Positions 34,957-43,044 are shown, numbered from the stretch's first letter. The stretch is DNA of 64,000 nucleotides from JACJWR01 sp963842975 (GCA_963842975.1 CAWJIH010000003.1:1-64000), one strand, 5' to 3'. Notes: generated from the letters alone by a model not told the origin. Numbers and translations are program-made.

Positions 34957-37376
34957 GAGCGCACCCCCGTCGGTTCGGCCACCTGCGCGTCTGCTTCCGA
35001 AGCCGCCGCTGGCTCCAGCCGCAGACTTGTGTACCGATTGATTGCGACAAGTAGTGCCGCACCCAAGGCACCTAGCAGCACGGCGATGCTGGTCTTCGCG
35101 TCATCGTCAATTCGCAGCAGGAAGAACTCCGACAGCCACGGCACATACAGGAAGGCGAGGAAACCCACCCCCATTGTGACCACCAGCGCCAGCCGGAAAC
35201 TCGTCAACGGCCGGGCCACCAGAGCGAGCACGGTCATCGACACGATGAACAAGGTGATAGCAGCCGACGTTCGTGCCTCCTCCAACGCCAAACCTCGCTG
35301 CAGGGCCAGGAAGTAGGACGTGAATGAAGTAAGCCCGCAAATCAGGCCCGAGGGAATCGCGAACAACAGCACCCGTCGGAAGAAGCCTGGCCGGAACCGC
35401 TGGGCATTGGGCAACAGCGCCAAGACGAAAGCTGGCGTGCCGATCGTCAACCAGGTGATGACGGTGAGGTGACGAGGGAGGAACACGAACTCCACCTCGT
35501 AAATCTCGGTGAGCGTGAAGAACACGACCAGCAGGCTCAGCACCGCAGAGTAGAAACTCTTGGTGAGGAACAGCGAACTGACCCGTTCGATGTTGCCGAG
35601 CACCCGCCTGCCCTCGGCCACCACCGACGGCATCACCGCGAACGAGTTGGTGAGCAGCACGATCTGGGCAACCGCCCGGGTGGCCGCAGCGCCGGAACCC
35701 ATCGCGATGCCGAGGTCGGCGTCCTTCAGCGCGAGCACGTCGTTGACGCCGTCACCGGTCATGGCAACGGTATGTCCGCGGGATTGCAGCGCCGACACCA
35801 TTGCCCGCTTCTGGGCCGGGGTGACTCGGCCGAACACCCCGTGGGTCTCCAGCACATCGGCCAGGGCTTCCGGCTCGGTTGGCAGGTCGCGGGCATCGAA
35901 GGGATCGTCGGCCCGGGGGATGCCGGCCTGGGCTGCGATCGCACCGACCGTCACCGGGTTGTCCCCGCTGATCACCTTCACCTGCACGCCCTGATCCAGG
36001 AAGTAGGCCACAGTCTCGGCCGCGTCCGGACGCAGTTGCTGATCGATACTCACCAGCGCCACTGGTTCCACGGCGCCCAGCGGGGCATCACCGGCGGGCA
36101 GCTCCGCAATCCGGGCGAGCAGCAGGACTCGAGCCCCGCCTGCTGCCAATGCATCAGAACGTTCAGCCACGGCCTCGTCAGGTGCGGCGGACAGCAGAAT
36201 CTCCGGAGCCCCCAGCACCCACGCGCCCTGGCCTTCGAACTCGGCAGCCGACCACTTTCGGGCGCTGGAGAACGGCACCGAGTCGACCATGGTCCAGTGC
36301 GGGTCGGGATGATGTTCGGCCACCGCGGCGAGGGTCGGGTTGGGGTTCGATTCGGACGCCCCCATGGCTCCCAGGGCGGCATCGATGGGCGCCGACTCGT
36401 CGATCGGGACGACCTCGCGCACCGCCATTCCCGGTTCGGTGAGGGTGCCGGTCTTGTCCACGCACACCACGTCTACCCGTGCGAGCACCTCGACTGCTGG
36501 CATCTCCTGCACCAACGTGCCCTTTGCCCCCAGCCGCACCACGGCCACGGCCATGGCAACGCTCGTGAGCAGCACGAGGCCCTCGGGAACCATGGTCACC
36601 ACCCCGGCGACTGTGCCGCTGAGGGCTTGCTGCCAATCCGGGCTCGCGATCATCTGGGAGATGAACAGCAACGTTCCCAGCGGGATCAGCACATAGGTCA
36701 TGATCCGCACGAAACGCATGATCGACGACATCAGTTCGCTGCGCGTGACCGTGAACTTGCGCGCCTCCGCAGCAAGTTGCGTGGCGTAGGCGTCCTCGCC
36801 CACTTTGGTCGCCCGCATGTAGCCGCTGCCAGCCACCACGAAGGATCCGCTCATCACCTCATCTCCGGTGTGCTTGGAGACCGGATCCGCCTCCCCGGTG
36901 AGCAATGATTCGTCGGCTTCCAGCCCGGCGGCGCTCAACATCTGACCATCCACCACGATCTGGTCGCCGATGCTCAGCGCAATCACGTCGTCCAGCACGA
37001 TCTCGCGGGGGCGGACTTCAGTTCGCTCACCGGCTCGAATCACCACCGGCTTCGCTTCTCCGACCAGCGAAAGTTTCTCCAGCGTTCGCTTTGCCCGCAG
37101 CTCCTGGACGATGCCGATCAGCGAGTTGATGACGATGACGAAACCGAACAGCGAGTCCTGAACCGGCGCCTGCGCGAGGATCATCAGCGCCCACAGTGAC
37201 CCGATCACGACATTGAACGAGGTCAGGATGTTTTCCCGCAGGATGCTCGACAAACTGCGCGATCGAGGGTCTGGTGCCTCGTTTACCTTGCCAGCTTCGA
37301 TCCGCTCGGCGACCTCCGCGGCGGAGAGCCCGGTCGGGGTAACCGCGTTGGTGTCCGCGTCAGTTTCGGTGGCCAT
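34953..37376 (-). CDS. ctpE: CtpE-like P-type cation-transporting ATPase
   Basis: 807 residues. P-type ATPase with the phosphorylation motif DKTGTLT, the actuator motif LLTGEADPVSKH, MVPEGLVLLTSVAMAV in the membrane core (PEGL instead of the CPx of heavy-metal pumps), and MTGDGVNDVLALKDAD in the hinge. It lacks an N-terminal metal-binding domain. Overall organisation and LLTGEADP/VPEGL resemble Mycobacterium CtpE, which is reported to take up calcium; a P2-type cation pump is certain, the ion is inferred. About eight to ten membrane segments. The start shares one base with the ppx stop (TGATG). Confidence 0.88.
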   Translation of the reverse strand: MATETDADTNAVTPTGLSAAEVAERIEAGKVNEAPDPRSRSLSSILRENILTSFNVVIGSLWALMILAQAPVQDSLFGFVIVINSLIGIVQELRAKRTLEKLSLVGEAKPVVIRAGERTEVRPREIVLDDVIALSIGDQIVVDGQMLSAAGLEADESLLTGEADPVSKHTGDEVMSGSFVVAGSGYMRATKVGEDAYATQLAAEARKFTVTRSELMSSIMRFVRIMTYVLIPLGTLLFISQMIASPDWQQALSGTVAGVVTMVPEGLVLLTSVAMAVAVVRLGAKGTLVQEMPAVEVLARVDVVCVDKTGTLTEPGMAVREVVPIDESAPIDAALGAMGASESNPNPTLAAVAEHHPDPHWTMVDSVPFSSARKWSAAEFEGQGAWVLGAPEILLSAAPDEAVAERSDALAAGGARVLLLARIAELPAGDAPLGAVEPVALVSIDQQLRPDAAETVAYFLDQGVQVKVISGDNPVTVGAIAAQAGIPRADDPFDARDLPTEPEALADVLETHGVFGRVTPAQKRAMVSALQSRGHTVAMTGDGVNDVLALKDADLGIAMGSGAAATRAVAQIVLLTNSFAVMPSVVAEGRRVLGNIERVSSLFLTKSFYSAVLSLLVVFFTLTEIYEVEFVFLPRHLTVITWLTIGTPAFVLALLPNAQRFRPGFFRRVLLFAIPSGLICGLTSFTSYFLALQRGLALEEARTSAAITLFIVSMTVLALVARPLTSFRLALVVTMGVGFLAFLYVPWLSEFFLLRIDDDAKTSIAVLLGALGAALLVAINRYTSLRLEPAAASEADAQVAEPTGVRS

Positions 37377-38305
37377 CAGTGATCCAACGCATCAAGTTGA
37401 CGCAGGATGACGCCTTCGCGCAGCGCCCACGGACACAGCACGAGTTCGGGTACCTCGAAGATGTCCATACACGCCTCGGCGACCAGGGCGCCGGCCACAA
37501 GTTGGGCCGACCTGCCTTGCGAAACACCGGGCAACTTGGCCCGTTCCGCAGAGGTCATGGCGGAGATTCGAGGCAGCCAATCGCCAAGGTCGTCGCGTTC
37601 GAGCACACGCCGCACGTAGGGACCTTCCCCGGATGGTGCAGCACCTGTGATCCGTGCGAGTTGCCGGAACGTCTTGGAGGTGGCCACGGCCATTTCCGGT
37701 CGGCCCATTCGGCCGATGTGGCTCACCGCAGAGGCCACCTCGCTGCGCACATGCCGGCGCAGTGCGCGCACCTGTTCCGGTTCGGGCGGATCAGTGGTGA
37801 TGAACTCCCGCGTGAGTCGGCCCGCGCCGAGCTCGAGCGAAAGCGCCTCGTCGGGCTCCTCGTCGGCCCCGGCGGCGATTTCTAAGGACCCGCCACCAAT
37901 GTCGAACACGAATAGCCGTCCGCTGCTCCAGCCAAACCAACGACGCACCGCGTGGAAGGTCAGCCGCGACTCGTCCTCACCGCTGAGCAACTCCAGCCGA
38001 ACCCCGGTGGCCCGCTCAACCTCATCGATCACCTCAGGTCCGTTCGCAGCACCCCGAATAGCCGACGTGGCGAAACCTGTGATGGCAGCGACACCGGCGT
38101 CCTCGCCGATCCGAGTGGACTCCTCAACGAAGTCGATCAATTGCGCGACACCCGCCGCCGAGACTGCACCCTCGGGCGTGAGGTTCTCCGACAGTCGCAG
38201 CTGAATCTTGCGAGAGTAGGCCGGAACCGGCGCACCTCCATGCCGGGCATCCACGATCAGCAGATGCACGGTATTTGATCCGACGTCGAGAACACCTAGG
38301 CGCAC
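37376..38305 (-). CDS. ppx: Ppx/GppA-family exopolyphosphatase
   Basis: 309 residues, ASKHA fold, the short form without HD domain seen in Mycobacterium PPX1 (Rv0496). Motifs: LGVLDVGSNTVHLLIVDA (phosphate-1 loop), ITGFATSAIRGAAN, LLSGEDESRLTF, VFDIGGGSLEIAAG (phosphate-2 loop), SLELGAGRLTREF and a closing PWALREGVILRQLD. It should hydrolyse terminal phosphate from polyphosphate or (p)ppGpp. The start is a GTG at 38305. It is first in the unit ppx - ctpE - Rv0498-like and is divergent from the Rv0495c-like gene with only 38 bp between. Confidence 0.92.
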   Translation of the reverse strand: MRLGVLDVGSNTVHLLIVDARHGGAPVPAYSRKIQLRLSENLTPEGAVSAAGVAQLIDFVEESTRIGEDAGVAAITGFATSAIRGAANGPEVIDEVERATGVRLELLSGEDESRLTFHAVRRWFGWSSGRLFVFDIGGGSLEIAAGADEEPDEALSLELGAGRLTREFITTDPPEPEQVRALRRHVRSEVASAVSHIGRMGRPEMAVATSKTFRQLARITGAAPSGEGPYVRRVLERDDLGDWLPRISAMTSAERAKLPGVSQGRSAQLVAGALVAEACMDIFEVPELVLCPWALREGVILRQLDALDH

Positions 38306-38343
38306 GCGCCAACGGTACCCCGTCGACCCCTACGCTGTACCGC

Positions 38344-39072
38344 GTGACAGAGGTGGATCTGACGTTCCCCCGCAGTTGGCTGGAATTCACCGACCCGGAC
38401 GAACCCGCTCGGGTGTTTCGTTGCGACGCCACCTGGCTGACCTCACGGTGGCACTGCATCTTCGGCGCGGGTTGCCCCGGCATCTACGCCAGCGCACCGC
38501 ACAACGGTTGCTGCACCTTGGGTGCGCATTTCTCCGACGATGACGACAAGGATCGAGTACTCGGCTGGGCGGCGCAGCTCACCCCGCAGACCTGGGCCAA
38601 CTACGACGCGGGCCAGTCCGGAATGGTGGCCACTGACGCCGACGGCGACGAGCAAACTCGGGTATTCGAAGGCGGGTGCATTTTCCTCAACCCCCCAGGC
38701 TTCGCCGGCGGCACCGGGTGCGCGCTGCATCATCTGGCGCTGGCGCAGGGGGTTGATCCGCTGCACACCAAACCGGACGTCTGCTGGCAGTTGCCGATCC
38801 GCCGCGACTTCGAGGAACGCTCGTGGCCGGATGGCTCTGAGGTCGAAGTAGTCGTGATCACCGAATACGACCGCCGCGGCTGGGGCCCGGGCGGCCACGA
38901 CCTGGACTGGTATTGCTCGGGTGCCACCGAGGCGCACACCGCCACGGAACCTGTCTACATCTCTGAACGCGCGACTCTGGTGGAACTGATGGGGCAGCGG
39001 GCCTATGACGAGTTGGTGCGGCTGCTCTCCGAGGCGCCGGCGGTCGCGCATCCGGCCGACCCGCATCTTTGA
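38344..39072 (+). CDS. Cysteine-rich conserved protein, Rv0495c-like
   Basis: 242 residues, no signal peptide or membrane helix. At least nine cysteines, several in a cluster: FRCDATWLTSRWHCIFGAGC, then HNGCCTLGAHFSDDDD, GGCIFLN, GTGCALHH and PDVCWQLPI. The spacing suggests a zinc or iron-sulfur site, similar in style to YkgJ/DUF3109 proteins. Its position opposite ppx matches Rv0495c of Mycobacterium, a conserved gene of unknown function. The GTG at 38344 has no ribosome-binding site but a TACGCT hexamer lies 10-15 bases upstream, so a leaderless mRNA is possible. Function is not known. Confidence 0.75.
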   Translation: MTEVDLTFPRSWLEFTDPDEPARVFRCDATWLTSRWHCIFGAGCPGIYASAPHNGCCTLGAHFSDDDDKDRVLGWAAQLTPQTWANYDAGQSGMVATDADGDEQTRVFEGGCIFLNPPGFAGGTGCALHHLALAQGVDPLHTKPDVCWQLPIRRDFEERSWPDGSEVEVVVITEYDRRGWGPGGHDLDWYCSGATEAHTATEPVYISERATLVELMGQRAYDELVRLLSEAPAVAHPADPHL

Positions 39073-39107
39073 GGGGTCACGGTTCGCCTTCGCTCCGATC
39101 CGACCAT

Positions 39108-39201
39108 CCGGCGCGCCACCGTCGGTTGCCGCCTCGTCCGTGTCGGGGTTTTGTGACTACCCGGCGCGCCACCGTCGGTTGCCGCCTCGTCCGTGTCGGG
39201 G
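39108..39201. repeat. Perfect 41-bp direct repeat upstream of radA
   Basis: Two identical 41-bp copies, 39108-39148 and 39161-39201, begin CCGGCGCGCCACCGTCGG and end GTCCGTGTCGGGG. They are separated by 12 bp (TTTTGTGACTAC), a period of 53 bp. They fill most of the 150-bp gap before radA, and the second copy ends 21 bp before the radA ATG. The start of each copy contains the palindrome GGCGCGCC. Confidence 0.9.
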
Positions 39202-39222
39202 GCAGCGCCTAGCCTGGGCGCC

Positions 39223-40656
39223 ATGGCAAAGAGCAGCACCTCGTATCAGTGCTCGTCGTGCGGGGCGAGCAGCATTCGATGGTTGGGTCGCTGCGCCAAG
39301 TGTGGCGAGTTCGGCACGGTCGACGAGGTTGTCCCGCAGCAGACCTCGGCCGCCGGGCTCAAGGCCAGCACCGCCGGATCCGCCCCGCGGTCACCTGCCA
39401 CCCCGATCTGCGACGTCGGCGATTCGGACGCGGCAGAACGCATCCGCACCGGCGTCGGGGAGTTCGACCGGGTGATCGGCGGGGGCCTGGTGCCGGGCCA
39501 GGTGATGCTGCTCAGTGGGGAGCCCGGCGCGGGCAAGAGCACCCTGCTGTTGATGGTCGCAGATTCGCTGGCGCGCACCTCAGGTGCGGAAGTGCTGTAC
39601 CTCTCCGGGGAGGAGTCGGTGCAACAGATCGCGGTGCGGGCCCGACGCATTGGCGCCGATTGCGCCAGGGTCTTGGTCGCCGACGACACCGACCTGGCTC
39701 ACGTCATCGGCCATATTGATGCCCACCCTTCAGTGGCGATGGTGATCGTCGATTCGGTCCAGACCGTCGCATCGGCCGACATCGAAGGTCGGGCGGGCGG
39801 GGTCTCGCAGGTGATGGCCGTCGCGCAGGCGCTCACCCGGCTGGCGAAATCGCGCGGCATCCCCGTCATCCTGGTGGGCCAGGTGACCAAAGACTCGAAC
39901 GTGGCCGGGCCGCGGGCGCTCGAGCACATCGTCGACACCACGATCAGCCTCGACGGCGACCGCCACACCTCGCTACGACTCCTGCGCACCGTCAAGAACC
40001 GCTACGGATCGCTCGAAGTCGCCGCCTTTGAACAGACCGACACCGGTATGTCAGAAGTTCGTGATCCCAGTGTCCTGTTTCGCGGCGAACGCGAATCACC
40101 GGTGCCCGGAACGTGCATCACAGTGACCATGGAGGGCAACCGAGCGCTGCTGGCCGAGGTGCAAGCCCTGGTGACCCCCAGCCCTGCCCCGAACCCCCGA
40201 CGCGCCGTGAACGGCCTCGACAGCGCCCGCTCGGCCATGCTGATCGCAGTCACCGAACGCGCCTCTGGAGTCAAACTGCACGCCCAGGACGTCTTCCTTG
40301 CCACCGTGGGCGGCATCCGGTTGAGCGATCCGGTGGCCGACCTGGCCACCTGCCTCGCGCTGCTCTCGGCGTGCGGGGAAGGTGCGAGTCCGCTCGACCT
40401 GGCGATCCTGGGGGAGGTCACGCTCACCGGTGATGTGCGACCAGTTCCGCAGTTGGCCCAGCGGGTGGCCGAGGCTTTCCGACTGGGGTATTCGACGTTG
40501 CTGGTGCCACCCGGCACAGCGCGCCGGGTGAACGGCCAGGCCACGGGTGCCCGCTTGATCGAGGTGTCGACGCTGATCGAAGCAATCGCCGCCTTCGGAT
40601 CCCTGAACCCGCGACGCCCGATTCCGCTACTGGCTCAGCGCGAAGCCCGCCGATGA
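39223..40656 (+). CDS. radA: DNA repair protein RadA (Sms)
   Basis: RecA-like ATPase that helps branch migration of recombination intermediates. 477 residues, full length. N-terminal zinc finger YQCSSCGASSIRWLGRCAKC, Walker A LLSGEPGAGKSTLLL, Walker B-type AMVIVDSVQTV, the RadA-specific VKNRYGSLEVAAFE (KNRFG motif) and a C-terminal Lon-protease-like domain (LAILGEVTLTGDVRPV). The ATG at 39223 gives the canonical MAKSSTSYQC start; TAGCCT about 10 bases upstream could be a -10 for a leaderless message. disA, the usual downstream partner, is absent; instead the opposing membrane-anchored gene overlaps the radA end by 30 bp. Confidence 0.95.
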   Translation: MAKSSTSYQCSSCGASSIRWLGRCAKCGEFGTVDEVVPQQTSAAGLKASTAGSAPRSPATPICDVGDSDAAERIRTGVGEFDRVIGGGLVPGQVMLLSGEPGAGKSTLLLMVADSLARTSGAEVLYLSGEESVQQIAVRARRIGADCARVLVADDTDLAHVIGHIDAHPSVAMVIVDSVQTVASADIEGRAGGVSQVMAVAQALTRLAKSRGIPVILVGQVTKDSNVAGPRALEHIVDTTISLDGDRHTSLRLLRTVKNRYGSLEVAAFEQTDTGMSEVRDPSVLFRGERESPVPGTCITVTMEGNRALLAEVQALVTPSPAPNPRRAVNGLDSARSAMLIAVTERASGVKLHAQDVFLATVGGIRLSDPVADLATCLALLSACGEGASPLDLAILGEVTLTGDVRPVPQLAQRVAEAFRLGYSTLLVPPGTARRVNGQATGARLIEVSTLIEAIAAFGSLNPRRPIPLLAQREARR

Positions 40657-41273
40657 TCCGACGATGCTGCCGTTTGCGCCGGCGACGTCATAACTCCCGG
40701 GCTGCGCTGGCTGTTGCGGAGAGGGGCAGCCGGGTGAAGTGATGATCGCCGGCCAGTTTGCTTGGACCACGAATGCTTGGCCCGCCGGGATGGTCTCGAT
40801 CTGCGAGGGCCCACCGGGGTTGCAGTCGTCCGACGACCACACTCGGTAGCCACCGGAGGTGATGAGGAACTCGTTCACCACCGGCCCGACGTCCCGGGTG
40901 CACGGGCTGTCGGAGACGTTCGCGATGGTCATAGACACCGCCACCGGTTGACCGACCCGTGGCTCAGCGGTGTCCACCTTGGTGTCTACGACGATGTCGC
41001 TATCGGAACACTCGACGACCTTGGTCGAAGTTGGGGACGGGGTGGCGCTAGGGCTGGTGTCGCTGCTCGTGGGCGAGGGCGACGGAGAAGCGCGGCCTCG
41101 GAGCCGGTGGCGCTAGGCGATGGGCTGGTCTGATCCGTCGCCGCGGTCGGGGCAGGATCACCCCCACTGGGCCACAGCAGGATGATCGCGATCAACGGGA
41201 GCAGCAGAACACCCACCACCGCGGCGCGTCGGCGCCAATACACCGCAGGTGGCTGCGGGCCCACCGGTTTCAT
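40627..41273 (-). pseudogene. Membrane-anchored extracytoplasmic protein (one frameshift)
   Basis: N-terminal part: MKPVGPQPPAVYWRRRAAVV followed by one membrane helix (VGVLLLPLIAIILLW), then a Ser/Pro/Thr-rich stretch. Near 41090 the frame is lost; adding one base restores SPSPSPTSSDTSPSATPSPT and then a cysteine-bearing beta-rich domain (VVECSDSDIVV, SDSPCTRDVGP, DDCNPGGPSQ, PGCPSPQQ) to the stop at 40627, about 215 residues. Type II anchored, outside domain resembling a DUF4232/Ig-like fold. Its place after radA and before mutY matches Rv3587c of Mycobacterium. Function unknown. The sequence error explanation is as likely here as elsewhere. Confidence 0.7.
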
Positions 41274-41364
41274 CAGACTGTCCACGGCTCCAGGGTAACT
41301 GGCCCCCTCGCACAAGCGACGCACCTCAACCCACCAGTACAGAACGTGGCATCATCGCCCCACC

Positions 41365-42235
41365 ATGTCCGTCGACGATGACCTCAGTGACCGAATCCTG
41401 TTGTGGTTCGAAGCCAACCGACGCCTGCTGCCGTGGCGGAACTCACCGACCCCGTGGGGAGTCCTGGTGTCGGAAGTGATGCTGGCGCAGACTCCAGTTG
41501 CGCGGGTTGACCCGGTGTGGCGGGAGTGGATGGAGCGATGGCCGACTCCGAGTGCGCTGGCACAGGAACCAGTTGCGGCGGCGATCAAGGCCTGGGGTCG
41601 GCTGGGGTATCCGCGCCGGGCGCTGAGGCTGCATGCGGCGTCGGTCATCATCGTCACCCAATACGGCGGCGAGGTGCCCAACGACTACGACGCGCTGCTC
41701 GCGCTGCCAGGCGTGGGTGACTACACCGCAGCTGCGGTGGTGAGCTTCGCCTTCGGTGGACGGGCGGTGGTGCTCGATGTGAACGTCCGCCGGCTCTACT
41801 CCCGAATCTTTGATGGTCAACCTGCACCGCCGTCGCACATCACCGCCGCCGAGCGCGCCCGGGCTGCGCGACCTGATCCCGGACCGGGATCCATCCGGAT
41901 GGGCCGCCGCGACCATGGAACTCGGGCAAGTGGTGTGCACCGCCCGCAACCCCAGTTGTGATCGGTGTCCGGTCGCGGATTCGTGCCGTTGGCTGGCTGC
42001 CGGCCGGCCCGATGCGCACGTGCGCACGACGCGTCCCCAGGGCTTCGCCGGTACTGATCGGCAAGTGCGAGGGCTGATCGTGGAGCGGCTCAGGTCCGGG
42101 TCCGCCGAGCGCCTCGAGTTGGACGTGCTCTGGCCAGACCCGATCCAACTGGCCCGGGCGCTTGATTCGCTAGTAGACGATGGGTTGGTTGATCCGGTCG
42201 CCCCCGAAAGGTACGCGCTGCCCGGCGACACGTGA
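41365..42235 (+). pseudogene. mutY: A/G-specific adenine glycosylase MutY (one frameshift)
   Basis: Base-excision enzyme removing adenine opposite 8-oxoguanine. From the ATG at 41365: RLLPWRNSPTPWGVLVSEVM with catalytic Glu, the helix-hairpin-helix LPGVGDYTAAAVVSFAFGG and VVLDVNVRRLYSR with catalytic Asp. The frame breaks in CGCGCCCGGG at 41858-41860; with one C fewer it reads ERAGLRDLIPDRD and continues through the iron-sulfur ligands CTARNPSCDRCPVADSC (C-x6-C-x2-C-x5-C) to 42235, about 289 residues. Actinobacterial MutY lacks the C-terminal NUDIX-like domain, so this length is normal. All key residues remain, which favours a sequence error. Confidence 0.88.
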
Positions 42236-42257
42236 GTCGCTGTACGGGTTGCGGCCG

Positions 42258-42600
42258 TGATCAACGCGGGTCCTGGTCGGGTCCCGGGTGATCAACGCGG
42301 GTCCTGGTCGGGTCCCGGTGATCAACGCGGGTCCTGGTCGGGTCCCGGGTGATCAACACGGGTCCTGGTCGGGTCCAGGGTGATCAACACGGGTCCTGGT
42401 CGGGTCCCGGGTGATCAACACGGGTCCTGGTCGGGTCCCGGGTGATCAACGCGGGTCCTGGTCGGGCTCCCAGTGATCAACACGGGTCCTGGTCGGGTCC
42501 CGGGTGATCAACGCGACCCGCAGTCGGGTTTAAGGAGATCAACAGGCCCGAAAACCCGACCCAGACCCGCGTTGGCGCCCAAAAACCCGACCCAGACCCG
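42258..42600. repeat. TGATCA repeat island, copy 2: nine forward units, hairpin, inverted units
   Basis: Nine TGATCA palindromes start at 42258, 42289, 42319, 42350, 42381, 42412, 42443, 42474 and 42505: every 31 bp, once 30. Each unit continues AACGCGGG (or AACACGGG) then TCCTGGTCGGGTCCCGGG. The last forward unit runs into CAGTCGGG (42521-42528), a spacer with a decayed GGAGATCAACAGG, then ACCCGAC, and two inverted copies reading CCCAGACCCGCGTTGGCGCC, where TGATCA is replaced by TGGCGCC. The array starts 22 bp after the mutY stop and is non-coding. Confidence 0.92.
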
Positions 42601-42686
42601 CGTTGGCGCCGCGGACCAGCCGTCCGCCCTGCGGTGGTGACGGCCCCGGGGCCTCCTCCGTCGAGCGGAGAAGGTGCGGGAGGTGG

Positions 42687-42879
42687 GTTTTTCTGACGGC
42701 CCCGGGGCCGTCACCCCCTCCGGTCGGACTCGGACGGGTAGGCGGCGTGCCGCGACCGAGACATGCCGTGGCTGCCCGCAGCCGAGGACGGAGGTCCAGC
42801 GGAAGTCACGGTTCGGGTGACGCGGCGTGCCGCGAGCAAGCGGCGGGTGGAGGGACGAGACCCGGGCCGTCAGAAAAAC
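42687..42879. repeat. Segment bounded by 16-bp inverted repeats
   Basis: GTTTTTCTGACGGCCC at 42687-42702 and its exact reverse complement at 42864-42879 bound a 193-bp GC-rich segment. The left arm overlaps a perfect 20-bp palindrome, TGACGGCCCCGGGGCCGTCA (42694-42713), whose first 16 bases also occur at 42638. The inside holds two direct copies of GCGGCGTGCCGCGA (near 42742 and 42822). No open frame with a recognisable product. Together with the flanks it fills the gap between the repeat island and clpC. Confidence 0.65.
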
Positions 42880-42939
42880 GCTGGGCCCGACGCACCCCCG
42901 ACCGGCGGAGGAGGCCCGGGGCTCGTCCCTCAACCCGAA

Positions 42940-43022
42940 GCGGAACCAGGCCCCGGCGCGCAACCACCACCCGGCGCGGAACCAGGCCCCGGCGCGCAAC
43001 CACCACCCGGCGCGGAACCAGG
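42940..43022. repeat. 36-bp tandem repeat downstream of clpC
   Basis: Two identical 36-bp units (42940-42975 and 42976-43011) and a partial third begin GCGGAACCAGGCCCCGGCGC and continue with GCAACCACCACCCGGC. They end 23 bp before the clpC stop codon (clpC is read leftwards, so this is its 3' flank). Translation in any frame is Gly/Pro/Ala-rich and gives no family. Confidence 0.85.
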
Positions 43023-43044
43023 ACCCCGCTGCGGAACAGGACCC

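Noticed and set aside
35469..36908. 479-residue plus-strand open frame
   Set aside because: Entirely antisense to the P-type ATPase, His/Gly/Arg-rich, typical of high-GC shadow frames.
42258..42535. CRISPR-like regular array
   Set aside because: The 31-bp period is the whole repeat; there are no variable spacers and no cas genes nearby.
42694..42713. 20-bp palindrome as rho-independent terminator
   Set aside because: The T run precedes the stem on the plus strand and becomes an A run after it on the minus strand, so neither direction gives stem followed by U tract.
42508..42999. 163-residue minus-strand open frame downstream of clpC
   Set aside because: Translation is of repeat units (RAGAWFRAG type); no start signal and no family.
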